From contig NZ_AAVU01000057.1 of the NCBI RefSeq assembly GCF_000169095.1, forward strand, positions 1 through 35,130: a DNA stretch of 35,130 nucleotides, in the 5' to 3' direction. The notes below the pieces were generated by a model, which searched no databases, was not told the origin of the DNA, and worked only from the letters and a program-made list of their open reading frames with translations. The position numbers and the translations under genes are program-made. This DNA comes from Lyngbya sp. PCC 8106 (GTDB lineage: Bacteria > Cyanobacteriota > Cyanobacteriia > Cyanobacteriales > Microcoleaceae). This document shows, piece after piece, positions 8,037 through 16,708 of the stretch (its first letter is position 1; each line of letters starts with the position of its first letter).

Positions 8037-10088
8037 GTGACTTACGAACCCCTCCACCACAAATATCGTCCGCAAACCTTTGCTGATTTGGTGGGTCAAG
8101 ATGCAATTGCAACGACACTCACTAACGCCATTCATCGGGGGCGTATTGTACCAGCTTATCTGTTTACCGGGCCAAGAGGAACGGGAAAAACCTCTAGTGC
8201 GCGAATTCTCGCCAAATCACTTAACTGTCTGTCTACCGATGAGCCAACGGCTACTCCCTGCGGAACTTGTGCCGTTTGTAAAGGCATTACTAACGGTTCG
8301 ACCTTAGATGTGATTGAAATTGATGCAGCAAGTAACACCGGAGTTGATAATATTCGGGAACTGATCGAACGCGCTCAATTTGCACCTGTTCAATGTCGTT
8401 ATAAAGTCTATGTGATTGATGAGTGTCATATGCTCAGTACGGCGGCGTTTAATGCGTTGCTCAAAACCTTAGAAGAACCGCCTGAACGAGTTGTTTTTGT
8501 TCTCGCGACAACCGATCCTCAACGAGTTTTACCGACGATTATTTCACGCTGTCAACGCTTTGATTTTCGTCGTATTCCTCTCGAACCTATGGTTCAACAT
8601 TTACAATTTATTGCTGAAAAAGAACAAATCCCCATCACCCTAGAAGCCATAAAAATGGTTGCTCAAATTGCTCAAGGTGGACTTCGAGATGCAGAAAGTT
8701 TACTGGATCAATTAAGCTTACTTGCGGGTGAAATTAATGTTGAACAGGTTTGGGATTTAGTGGGTGCTGTTCCTGAACGAGACTTACTCGAACTTTTAAA
8801 AGCAATTGCCTCCGAAAATAGCACCGATATTATTGATTATATTCGTCAACTGCTGAATCGAGGACGAGAACCGCTAGTTGTTCTACAAAATTTAGCTGAA
8901 TTTTATCGTGATTTACTCATTGCTAAAACCGCACCTCAACGTTCTGATTTAGTCAAATTAACTCAACCGACTTGGGAAGAACTTTGTCAGTTTGCTCATC
9001 ATTGGGAAATCCAAACTATCTTAGCCGCTCAAAAATATCTCCGTGAAGGAGAAACCCAAATTAAAAATACCACTCAACCCCGTTTATGGTTAGAAATTAT
9101 TTTACTGGGATTATTACCCTCTGCACTTCGTTATTCTGCACCACCAGCACCTCAACCAACCGCTTTACATCAACCTTCGTTCACATCATCACCGCCCCAA
9201 AACTCACCTTCTCCCGCACCATTACCGACTCCGCCACCGCCACCTCAACCCGAAGAAAAACCCGTTGTAGAACCTTCTCCAACCGTCGCTAATCAACCGT
9301 CTGAACCTTCCCCAAAAATACAGGAAAATCATCCCGAAGAAACGCCCACACCTACATTTTCTGCTAATACAGAAGACTATGATCTTGAGGATATTTGGCG
9401 TCGGGTTCTTGAACAAGTTCAACCTTTTTCAACACAACAACTATTGCGTCAGCATGGACGTTTATTGGGTATGGATACAGAAGTCGCCTATATTGGGGTT
9501 CCCACTCAAAAATTACTGAAAATAGCACAGGGAAAAATTCCTCATATGGAAGCTGCATTTAAACGAGTGTTTAAACATCCCATTAAAGTTCGTTTAGAAG
9601 TTGGAACAAAACCCAAAAATCTTTCCTCCTCAAAGGCTAATTCTCCCGAAACAATCGAGAATCAACAAACAGCATCTCCTGAACCTGTTGTTAATCCTTC
9701 TCCAGAAAATCCTCAACCAAATGAACAATTTTCTGCAACTCCTTCGCCAGAATCACCTGTAGAATCATCACCGATTGAACCGCAGTTAGAAACGCCTATT
9801 TCTCCCATTGAAGACTCTCCTAAACCCCGAGAAACTCCTGCTTTCAATTCTCCCTCATTTTCTCATCAAGAAACAATCAATCCTCATCCTTTAGAAGAAG
9901 ATCGGGTTGCAATTGCTTCTCGACGACTAACAGAGGCTTTTGATGGAGAATTGATCAATTTAAAGGATCAAAAAGATTCAACCGCGTTGCAGAGTTTTTC
10001 TGGGGTTATCGAAGAAGAAAGATCAGATTTTGAAGCGAATATTGATTCAGACGAAGATCAGACTGATGAAGATGACTTACCTTTTTAG
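8037..10088 (+). CDS. dnaX: DNA polymerase III subunit gamma/tau
   Basis: DnaX is the clamp-loader ATPase of the replicase. The AAA+ core is complete: YRPQTFADLVGQ, Walker A GPRGTGKTSSARI, a zinc-binding group C-x11-C-x2-C-x2-C, Walker B VYVIDECHMLS, sensor 1 LATTDPQRVLPTIISRCQRF, and sensor 2 GGLRDAESLLDQL. After about residue 365 comes a Pro/Gln/Ser-rich linker, then a short folded block (DLEDIWRRVLEQV...) and a second low-complexity, acidic tail ending DEDDLPF. Translation starts at GTG 8037; there is no in-frame ATG that keeps the conserved N-terminus. No intein interrupts the conserved core, unlike the DnaX of Synechocystis 6803. Confidence 0.95.
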   Translation: MTYEPLHHKYRPQTFADLVGQDAIATTLTNAIHRGRIVPAYLFTGPRGTGKTSSARILAKSLNCLSTDEPTATPCGTCAVCKGITNGSTLDVIEIDAASNTGVDNIRELIERAQFAPVQCRYKVYVIDECHMLSTAAFNALLKTLEEPPERVVFVLATTDPQRVLPTIISRCQRFDFRRIPLEPMVQHLQFIAEKEQIPITLEAIKMVAQIAQGGLRDAESLLDQLSLLAGEINVEQVWDLVGAVPERDLLELLKAIASENSTDIIDYIRQLLNRGREPLVVLQNLAEFYRDLLIAKTAPQRSDLVKLTQPTWEELCQFAHHWEIQTILAAQKYLREGETQIKNTTQPRLWLEIILLGLLPSALRYSAPPAPQPTALHQPSFTSSPPQNSPSPAPLPTPPPPPQPEEKPVVEPSPTVANQPSEPSPKIQENHPEETPTPTFSANTEDYDLEDIWRRVLEQVQPFSTQQLLRQHGRLLGMDTEVAYIGVPTQKLLKIAQGKIPHMEAAFKRVFKHPIKVRLEVGTKPKNLSSSKANSPETIENQQTASPEPVVNPSPENPQPNEQFSATPSPESPVESSPIEPQLETPISPIEDSPKPRETPAFNSPSFSHQETINPHPLEEDRVAIASRRLTEAFDGELINLKDQKDSTALQSFSGVIEEERSDFEANIDSDEDQTDEDDLPF

Positions 10089-10116
10089 CGGTTGAAGTTC
10101 AAAGTAAGGAACTTTC

Positions 10117-10154
10117 TCAGGGAGTTCTCAGTTAAACTTCAGTCCGAATTCAGT
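10117..10154. promoter_or_regulatory. Four TCAG direct repeats at 11-bp spacing, likely OmpR/PhoB-type regulator site
   Basis: TCAGG at 10117 and TCAGT at 10128, 10139 and 10150 are spaced by exactly 11 bp. The last two copies extend to TTCAGTCC. OmpR/PhoB-family regulators bind direct repeats with 11-bp periodicity, so that successive monomers sit on one DNA face. The site is about 80 bp upstream of the sensor kinase gene, whose convergent partner is an OmpR-family regulator. Binding by that regulator is inference. Confidence 0.5.
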
Positions 10155-10234
10155 CCACTAAAGTTAAATAGAAGTGAGGGATAGATTAATGTTTTAATCA
10201 GGTTTATTTATTAAATTCGGATTAGATTAAATTA

Positions 10235-11710
10235 ATGTTAGAAATTTTAAAGCTTAATAATGTAAAGATGACTAATTTGAGATTAAAATATTTTTCTATT
10301 GTCAAAAATAGGAAGACTTTACCGACGACTTCCTTGAAATTTCAACTGACGCTAGGAATTACCATTTTTTCTGTGTTGAGTTTGGGAAGTGTGACGACTT
10401 GGACGAGTTTGAGAATGCAAAAACTCTTGGTTGATAGTCATAAATATAAAATTGAGGAGATGGCTAAAAATTTTTCCCATGAGGTTACAGTTTATAGTGA
10501 GATGATGTCTCGGGATGCGGCGATTCAGCGAGTGATTGAGAAGCCAGAAGTCAAAGAACATTTAGTTTGGATTAGAGATAGTAACGGTAAAATAATTGCT
10601 GAATCGATGGGATTTCAAGAAGATATTGATCCTCAAACTCATACTCAACTTTTAGAGTATACAAATATGCCGTTGAAGCCAAAGGTTGCTTTTATTAATG
10701 ATCGCTATTGGATTGCTTGTGGAGGGTCTTTAAAGCTTTCTGATCAACAGTTAGGTAAACTTTATTTAGTGACGGATATTACCCGAGAATATACAATCTT
10801 TTTATCAATTGTTTATAGCTTAATTCCGTTGACAATCTTTGTAACTGTAGTGTTAGTCATTATCAGTGCTTGGTATATTCATAAATCTCTAGAACCGTTA
10901 CACCAGATGAGTCAGCTTACTGAAACAATTTCTGCGGATGATTTGTCTGATTATCGTCTCAAGTTAGAACAAGCGCCCAGTGAAGTTTCGATGCTGGCTA
11001 ATACTTGTAATAAAATGCTAGATCGGTTGTCGGAATCTTGGGAACAACAACGACAATTTGTAAGTAATGTTTCCCATGAACTCCGCACGCCATTAACGAT
11101 TGTTCAGGGATATTTACAAAGTACATTACGCCGAGGAAACAACCTGACTCCTCCTCAACGTGAAGGCTTGGAAGTTGCTGCAAATGAAGCGGAACGTACC
11201 ATTCGTTTATTACAAGACTTACTCGAACTCGCACGCGCCGATCATGGGAACCTTCATTTTCAAATTGAACCCTTTGAGGTGAATAGTTTACTATCAGAAG
11301 TGCGAGAAATGGCACAACAATTTAGTCAAGGTCGAGTTCATCTAGAAAAAATTCAAGGAACGATTCAGGTTCAAGCTGATCGCAATCGTCTGAAACAGGT
11401 TTTACTCAATTTAATTGATAATGCGATTAAATATTCTGAACCCGAACAGCCAATTACACTAAAAGTCAAACAGACAGACAAAAAAGTTTATTTGAGTGTT
11501 TGTGACCAAGGACAAGGTATTCCTCTACAGCATCAAAGCCGTATTTTTGAACGATTTTATCGGGTTGATGAAGCTCGAACTCGCGCCGGAGGAACGGGTT
11601 TAGGATTATCGATTGTCAAAACCATTGTTGAAGGAATGGGAGGTCGAGTTACATTGCTTTCTAAACCCGGAGAAGGAAGTATATTTACAGTGATTTTATC
11701 GGGTTTTTAG
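10235..11710 (+). CDS. Membrane sensor histidine kinase (HAMP, HisKA, HATPase_c)
   Basis: The 491-residue protein has two membrane segments (about residues 38-57 and 187-210) flanking a periplasmic sensor domain of about 130 residues. A HAMP linker follows (about 212-265). The HisKA box FVSNVSHELRTPLTIVQGYL carries the phospho-accepting H281. The ATPase domain shows N box LLNLIDNAIKYSE, G1 CDQGQGIP, F box IFERFYRVDEA and G2 GGTGLGLSIVKTI. ATG at 10268 is an alternative start that removes 11 residues. The gene ends 1 bp from the oppositely oriented response regulator gene, suggesting a cognate pair in an unusual tail-to-tail order. The stimulus is unknown. Confidence 0.93.
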   Translation: MLEILKLNNVKMTNLRLKYFSIVKNRKTLPTTSLKFQLTLGITIFSVLSLGSVTTWTSLRMQKLLVDSHKYKIEEMAKNFSHEVTVYSEMMSRDAAIQRVIEKPEVKEHLVWIRDSNGKIIAESMGFQEDIDPQTHTQLLEYTNMPLKPKVAFINDRYWIACGGSLKLSDQQLGKLYLVTDITREYTIFLSIVYSLIPLTIFVTVVLVIISAWYIHKSLEPLHQMSQLTETISADDLSDYRLKLEQAPSEVSMLANTCNKMLDRLSESWEQQRQFVSNVSHELRTPLTIVQGYLQSTLRRGNNLTPPQREGLEVAANEAERTIRLLQDLLELARADHGNLHFQIEPFEVNSLLSEVREMAQQFSQGRVHLEKIQGTIQVQADRNRLKQVLLNLIDNAIKYSEPEQPITLKVKQTDKKVYLSVCDQGQGIPLQHQSRIFERFYRVDEARTRAGGTGLGLSIVKTIVEGMGGRVTLLSKPGEGSIFTVILSGF

Positions 11711-11711
11711 T

Positions 11712-12401
11712 CTACTCTCGCAATACATATCCCACACTCCGAACAGTCTGAATGAGGCGAGATTCTCCTTCTGATTCTAACTTAATTCGCAGATACCGAA
11801 CATAGACTTCAATAATATTGGAATCTCCCATAAAATCATATCCCCAGACTTGTTCTAGAATTTGATTCCGAGTCAAAACTTGACGGGGATGACTCATCAA
11901 GTATTCGAGTAAATCATATTCTTTAGCGGTTAAATCAATTAAACGATTGGCGCGTCTAACTTCCCGAGTTTTCCGATCTAAGCTTAAATCATAAAAGGTT
12001 AATAAGTCGGCGTTGGGTTCTTGGAGATGACGAATATGGACTCGAACTCGTGCTAAAAATTCTTCCAAACTAAACGGTTTAATGATATAATCATTAGCAC
12101 CCGAGTCTAAACCCGTAACGCGATCGCTAACTTCATCTTTAGCCGTTAATAAAATAATCGGCACATGATTATGACTTGTTCTTAAACGCCGACAAATTTC
12201 GATTCCTGATAATCGAGGCAGCATCCAGTCTAAAATGATTAAATCGGGATTAGATTCTCTGGCTTTGACTAATCCATTCATCCCGTCTTGTTCGACTGTG
12301 ACTTCGTATCCCTCATAGGTTAACTCTTGTTTGAGAAATTGAGCGAGTGCTTCTTCGTCTTCAACGAGTAAAATCTGGGTACTCATCGGATTTTTATTCA
12401 T
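11712..12401 (-). CDS. OmpR/PhoB-family response regulator
   Basis: The receiver domain has the acidic pocket VEDEE, the phospho-acceptor in LIILDWMLPRLSG (D58), the switch residue in IILLTAKDE, and the lysine in IIKPFSLEEFLARV. The C-terminal winged helix contains LTAKEYDLLEYLMSHP, VLTRNQILEQVWGYDF, NIIEVYVRYLRIKLE and the final IQTVRSVGYVLRE, as in PhoB/OmpR. A second ATG at 12386 would trim five residues. It is convergent with the histidine kinase with no room for separate terminators. It belongs to the same broad group as RpaA/RpaB/NrrA-type cyanobacterial regulators, but I cannot assign an orthologue. Confidence 0.93.
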   Translation of the reverse strand: MNKNPMSTQILLVEDEEALAQFLKQELTYEGYEVTVEQDGMNGLVKARESNPDLIILDWMLPRLSGIEICRRLRTSHNHVPIILLTAKDEVSDRVTGLDSGANDYIIKPFSLEEFLARVRVHIRHLQEPNADLLTFYDLSLDRKTREVRRANRLIDLTAKEYDLLEYLMSHPRQVLTRNQILEQVWGYDFMGDSNIIEVYVRYLRIKLESEGESRLIQTVRSVGYVLRE

Positions 12402-12476
12402 CTAAATTATAGAGTGGTGAATAAAACTTAACTTTTCGAGAGAATGCTAGGATTTTCAACTTTATATCCTAACAAA

Positions 12477-12497
12477 TTTGAGGACTTAATCCTCAAA
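12477..12497. other. Perfect 8-bp inverted repeat between response regulator and GUN4 genes
   Basis: TTTGAGGA-CTTAA-TCCTCAAA can form an 8-bp stem with a 5-nt loop. It sits downstream of the minus-strand GUN4 gene and upstream of the response regulator. The long A/T run is on the wrong side for a classical terminator of the GUN4 transcript, so it may be a weak terminator or an operator. Confidence 0.3.
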
Positions 12498-12644
12498 AAA
12501 AAAGTAAGGGTTGCCAAATTTAGGCTTTTCGTCTAAAATATTAGACATAGAGTATTGTGGGCTTACTATACCTTCAAAGTCAAAACCCGACCAAAATTAA
12601 TCCTCAAGACCCCAAATTGATTCGTGACTCAGCTTCTGCTGGTT

Positions 12645-13388
12645 TTAAAGCTGACAAGAATCAAGACGTTCAAACACCTCAAAAACCACCACCCGAGACA
12701 AAGCAATACACCACCAAACCACCCACCAGGCGAACCCAACAGGAAGATGACCTTGAGGCGATCGCAAATCAAAAACCAGCTCATCGTAGTCTAACCATTG
12801 TCCCTCTTTTCGCCACCCTAAATAATCCCCAAAAGCTGTTTCAGAGATAGATTCTTTCTGATTCATCAAACTTTCCCAGATTCGTTTTTGTACAGAAAAC
12901 CCAAAATGTCCGCGACTATACTCTAGCCAAAGTTGATTAATCGTGTAGAGATCTGTACAAGGAAAATCACGAACAGCATAGAGATCAAGATAACCTACTT
13001 TTTCCCGTTGAGCAGCAAGCAACATTACCCGAGTCGTTTCTTCATCAGCCTCTCGCCATTGTCTAGCTTCTAAAAGATTACGAAGCGGAGTGTAATTAAC
13101 TTTCCGCTCGGAGTGCAGTCTCCCTAAACGTGTAGAAGTCACAATTAAACTTTGAGAAGTAGAACCCTCTTGATCCACTGGACTTTGAGATGTAGTATTG
13201 CGATAGTTAATATTCGGGATTTGTTCTAATTCTTGTAACTTTTTCCAAATCCTTCTAGCCCAAGCAACGTGCTGAGTCTGACGGTCTTGAAAATCAGGTG
13301 GACAGGGCGTTAAATCCCAACCACAAACCGAACAAAATGAAACATTTTCCGGTAGATATTCATTTTGACAAATAGGACAGAGATACAT
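12645..13388 (-). CDS. Zinc-ribbon plus GUN4-domain protein
   Basis: Two CxxC pairs (C4/C7 and C19/C22, in CPIC and CSVCG) form an N-terminal zinc ribbon. After a linker, the GUN4 domain runs from about residue 98 to 225, with ARQWREADEETTRVMLLAA, DFPCTDLYTINQLWLEYSRG and GFSVQKRIWESL. Classical Gun4 binds protoporphyrin IX/Mg-protoporphyrin and stimulates Mg-chelatase. Many cyanobacteria also have extra GUN4 domains attached to Ser/Thr kinases or other modules, and the zinc ribbon marks this as such a paralogue rather than the chlorophyll-pathway Gun4. It is divergent from a Ser/Thr kinase gene across 410 bp, which supports a joint signalling role. Tetrapyrrole binding is inferred from the family. 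Confidence 0.88.
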   Translation of the reverse strand: MYLCPICQNEYLPENVSFCSVCGWDLTPCPPDFQDRQTQHVAWARRIWKKLQELEQIPNINYRNTTSQSPVDQEGSTSQSLIVTSTRLGRLHSERKVNYTPLRNLLEARQWREADEETTRVMLLAAQREKVGYLDLYAVRDFPCTDLYTINQLWLEYSRGHFGFSVQKRIWESLMNQKESISETAFGDYLGWRKEGQWLDYDELVFDLRSPQGHLPVGFAWWVVWWCIALSRVVVFEVFERLDSCQL

Positions 13389-13798
13389 TAGATTAAATTG
13401 AGTCCATGCTAGATCCGCCTCACTCCGAGCATTTGGGATTTGAGTTGTTTGATCAGACGACGCCTTGACCTCCCAAAAGAGTTAAAATCGTGATCACCCT
13501 TCTACTTTAATCAGTCTAAAGTGGAGTGCTTCAGCAAAACTTGTACATCCAATTTGGCAACAGAGTCAGAAACCTCCCTCTGAAACAACTAGGCAAACTT
13601 GCCAATCAGAGTTAAAGTAGAAACAATTTTTCCGGTGGGAATTTTCCCAAAAGCCGATGAGACTGTCAACTGTTGTCTCTGTCTCTATCCCTCTACCTGA
13701 GCGCCCCAGAGAGAACAGTTTGAGAACTGACCACTGACAGGTGACAAAATCGTTCATCTAAACTCTAGAATTGAAGTGCTTCTCTCTATCGACCTCCT
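13389..13798. other. Divergent promoter region, GUN4 gene and Ser/Thr kinase gene
   Basis: This 410-bp stretch separates two divergent start codons and holds no supportable gene. It contains two short dyads: GGCAA-AC-TTGCC near 13591-13602, and TGGGAA-TT-TTCCCA at 13636-13649. The second is about 150 bp upstream of the kinase start and could be an operator. I could not place promoters with confidence. Confidence 0.45.
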
Positions 13799-15916
13799 AT
13801 GCAACCTGCCATTCCACTCGGAACAGTTCTGCAACATCGCTACCGCTTGATCGATATTTTGGGTCAGGGGGGGTTTGGTCGTACTTATCTCGCAGAAGAT
13901 CAAGGACGCTTTAACGAACGCTGTGCGCTTAAAGAATTCATTCCCCCAACGACTGAAAATTATGCTTTTGAGAAGTCCAAAGAACTGTTCCACCGGGAAG
14001 CCCAGGTTCTCTACCAAATTAAACATCCCCAAATCCCTCAATTTTGTGCGGTCTTTGAAGAAGATCAACGGCTATTCTTGGTTCAAGACTATGTAGAAGG
14101 GAAAACCTATCACACCCTACTCAACGAACGGAAAAACGCCCCTCCGGGCTTTCCGACGACCTTCTCTGAAGCGGAAGTGTTGCTATTTTTGCGGCAAATC
14201 TTACCCGTCCTTGATCATATTCATAGCCTGGGGATTATCCATCGGGATATTTCACCTGATAATATTATTTTGCGACAACGGGATCAAGTGCCTGTTTTAA
14301 TCGATTTCGGTGTGGTGAATGCTTTAGCGACTCAAATTCATTCTAAGGGAGGAACATTACCCCCTGTGACCCGAGTTGGGAAAATAGGTTACGCCCCCTT
14401 TGAACAGTTACAAACTGGAAATGTTTCTGCGAGTAGCGATCTCTATGCGTTAGCGGTGACAACCATTGTCTTGCTAACGGGTCAAGATCCTCATCTATTA
14501 CTCGATCAAGCGAATCTGACTTGGAATTGGCAACAGGCGGTAACTGTGCGTCCTGCCTTTGCTCAAATCATCAACCGAATGCTGAGTCGTCAACCGGGCG
14601 ATCGCTATCAGTCGGGGGCTGAACTTGAACGGGCTTTACAAACTTTAAATCCGGTTGCGGCTTCTGCGGCGTCGGGTTCATCGACCGTGAATTTATCGGA
14701 AATGAAGACTGTGGCGGTGGGAAACCAGCCTCTTGTTAACACGACCGCTAGTTCCAACCCGAATCAAATCAATCCCAGTATTCCCACCAGTTCGCCGAGA
14801 TCTTTTTGGGAAAATCCTTGGGCGATTATTGCAACGGGGATGGCGGTTGCTTTGTTAACGGGTTGGGGATCGGTGGCGTTAATTCGTAGTTTATTAACTT
14901 CTGATGAGGAGACTCCTGGCGATCAAACTCCCAGAGTGGTGATTAGCCCCAGTCCGTCTACACCTGGTCCCACGGTTGAACCAATGCCTACTCGCACTCC
15001 TACAGTCAGACGTACTCCAACTCCTGAACCGACTCCCACTCCTGAACCGACTCCCGAACCCAATCCCGAACCCATAACTCGCCGCTTAGAGGTGTATGCT
15101 GATGGGCCGGAAGTGGTCAAAAAAGGATCTGTCACAGCGAGTCAGAAAACGGACTATATTATCTCTACCGAAGCTGACCAACAACTTTATGTAACGGTGT
15201 CTGGAGAGGGAGTGTTATTCAATCTCTATGATCCCAAGCAAAATGCAGTGGCTCAAGAGGTGTCTTTATGGCAGGGAACAGCCTCTATGAGGGGTGACTA
15301 TATCGTGGAGTTACAAACTTTACCGGGATTTTCCAAGAGTGATTATACCTTAGAGGTGAGTCTGATTAATACTCTCCCTCCCATCGTTCCTGAACCGGAA
15401 CCCACCTGGGAACCTGAACCCACCTGGGAACCTGAACCCACCTGGGAACCTGAACCCACCTGGGAACCTGAACCCACCTGGGAGCCTGTTCCTGAACCCA
15501 TACCTGAGCCTGTTCCTGAACCCATACCTGAGCCTGTTCCTGAACCCACTCCGACTCCTGAACTCACTCCGACTCCTGAACTCACTCCGACTCCTGAACT
15601 CACTCCGACTCCTAAACCTATACCCGAACCGAGTCCCGAACCTATACCCGAACCCGAACCCATACCCGAACCCGAACCCGAACCCATACCCGAACCCATA
15701 CCCGAACCCATACCCGAACCGAAGCCGGAAGAACCTCCAAAATCTTCCCAGGAACCCAAAATTCCAATTGTTCCGAAACCTGAATCTCCTGTCGAAGAAT
15801 CATCGGAACTTGAACCGACTGCTTCTCCTAAATCCGAACCGAAAGACCCGACTTTTTTTCCTGAAATAGAAGAAGAAGCCGGAGAGGAGAATATAGAGAA
15901 TAACGATACGGGTTGA
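13799..15916 (+). CDS. Membrane Ser/Thr protein kinase with Pro-Glu repeat tail
   Basis: An N-terminal Hanks-type kinase domain (about residues 15-280) has the glycine loop GQGGFG, the ATP lysine in CALKEF (K45), the catalytic loop IIHRDISPDNIIL and the metal motif DFG. The loop lysine of HRDxKxxN is serine here, as in many bacterial relatives. One membrane segment follows at about 341-363, so the rest faces the periplasm. That part has a Thr/Pro linker, a small beta-rich block at about 428-525 that resembles pre-peptidase C-terminal (PPC) domains, and then about 110 residues of Pro-Glu repeats. Substrates are unknown. The gene is divergent from the GUN4 protein gene. Confidence 0.92.
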   Translation: MQPAIPLGTVLQHRYRLIDILGQGGFGRTYLAEDQGRFNERCALKEFIPPTTENYAFEKSKELFHREAQVLYQIKHPQIPQFCAVFEEDQRLFLVQDYVEGKTYHTLLNERKNAPPGFPTTFSEAEVLLFLRQILPVLDHIHSLGIIHRDISPDNIILRQRDQVPVLIDFGVVNALATQIHSKGGTLPPVTRVGKIGYAPFEQLQTGNVSASSDLYALAVTTIVLLTGQDPHLLLDQANLTWNWQQAVTVRPAFAQIINRMLSRQPGDRYQSGAELERALQTLNPVAASAASGSSTVNLSEMKTVAVGNQPLVNTTASSNPNQINPSIPTSSPRSFWENPWAIIATGMAVALLTGWGSVALIRSLLTSDEETPGDQTPRVVISPSPSTPGPTVEPMPTRTPTVRRTPTPEPTPTPEPTPEPNPEPITRRLEVYADGPEVVKKGSVTASQKTDYIISTEADQQLYVTVSGEGVLFNLYDPKQNAVAQEVSLWQGTASMRGDYIVELQTLPGFSKSDYTLEVSLINTLPPIVPEPEPTWEPEPTWEPEPTWEPEPTWEPEPTWEPVPEPIPEPVPEPIPEPVPEPTPTPELTPTPELTPTPELTPTPKPIPEPSPEPIPEPEPIPEPEPEPIPEPIPEPIPEPKPEEPPKSSQEPKIPIVPKPESPVEESSELEPTASPKSEPKDPTFFPEIEEEAGEENIENNDTG
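15389..15726 (+). repeat. In-frame tandem repeats encoding a Pro-Glu-rich tail
   Basis: Within the kinase gene, several unit types follow one another. Five 18-bp copies encode EPTWEP (from 15398), then 24-bp copies encode VPEPIPEP. Next come 18-bp copies encoding ELTPTP, and finally 12-bp and 6-bp copies of PEPI and PE type. All unit lengths are multiples of 6, so changes in copy number keep the frame and the P-E register. On the opposite strand the same DNA reads as a Gly-Ser-rich open frame, which is an artefact. Confidence 0.9.
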
Positions 15917-15994
15917 ATCAATTTTTCTAAATCTCAAGCATCAGTTTATTTCCTGTTTATTTCTTTAATCAATTACGTCTGGTGAGCAATGATT

Positions 15995-16708
15995 ATGATG
16001 AATTCACTTCTGATTTCTGGAACCGATACAGAAGCTGGTAAAACTGTATTAACAACCGCTTTAATTGCTTATTGGAAAAAGTATTGTTCTTCTCAGAGTT
16101 TAGGGGTAATGAAGCCCTTACAGTCGGGTGTTGGCGATCGCGAATTGTATAGTCAACTTTTTGCACTCGAACAGTCACCCGAAGAAATTACACCCCTTTA
16201 TTTTGAAGCCCCTTTAGCCCCTCCCATTGCAGCCGAACAAGAAGGACGTCGAGTCGAAATCGAAAAGATTTGGGCGGCTTTTTGTAATCTCCAACAACAG
16301 CGAGATTTTATTTTAGTTGAAGCCGTGGGCGGTTTAGGTTCTCCAATTACCCATGAATTAATTGTCGCAGATTTAGCCCGAGATTGGCGTTTACCGACGG
16401 TTTTAGTGGTTCCTATCCGGTTAGGGGCGATCACCCAAGCAGTTTCTAATGTGGCTTTGGCGCGTCGTATGGGAGTTAATCTCAGAGGAATTATTCTAAA
16501 TTGTGTACAGCCTTGTAATCAACAAGAAATTGACAATTGGAGTCCAACTCATTTAATTGAATCGTTAACTCAAATTCCCATTTTAGGAATTATACCTTAT
16601 CTTGAAAATCCCCATGATGTTAACCAACTCGCTCAAGTCGCGACGAATCTAGACCTAGAACAATTATTACCCCATTTGGCTTTAAAAGCTTCTGTAGCCC
16701 TGTCTTAA
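15995..16708 (+). CDS. bioD: ATP-dependent dethiobiotin synthetase
   Basis: BioD closes the ureido ring of dethiobiotin from diaminopelargonic acid, CO2 and ATP, the step before biotin synthase. The P-loop LLISGTDTEAGKTVLTTAL lies at the N-terminus, the substrate segment MKPLQSGV follows, and LVEAVGGLGSPI carries the second conserved loop. The later VLVVPIRLGAITQAV and RGIILNC are typical. A GGTGAG ribosome-binding site at 15981-15986 best fits the ATG at 15995; ATGs at 15989 and 15998 are also in frame. No other bio gene is in the window. Its stop overlaps the recJ stop in TTAA (16705-16708). Confidence 0.93.
   Translation: MMNSLLISGTDTEAGKTVLTTALIAYWKKYCSSQSLGVMKPLQSGVGDRELYSQLFALEQSPEEITPLYFEAPLAPPIAAEQEGRRVEIEKIWAAFCNLQQQRDFILVEAVGGLGSPITHELIVADLARDWRLPTVLVVPIRLGAITQAVSNVALARRMGVNLRGIILNCVQPCNQQEIDNWSPTHLIESLTQIPILGIIPYLENPHDVNQLAQVATNLDLEQLLPHLALKASVALS

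Noticed and set aside
8037..10088. Intein in DnaX
   Set aside because: The AAA+ core is continuous with no insertion between its motifs.
12557..12850. Plus-strand frame of 97 codons
   Set aside because: It overlaps the end of the GUN4-domain gene on the opposite strand, starts in non-coding DNA and resembles nothing known.
15343..15921. Minus-strand Gly-Ser-rich frame of 192 codons
   Set aside because: It is the reverse of the kinase's Pro-Glu repeats; the plus-strand frame is clearly coding.
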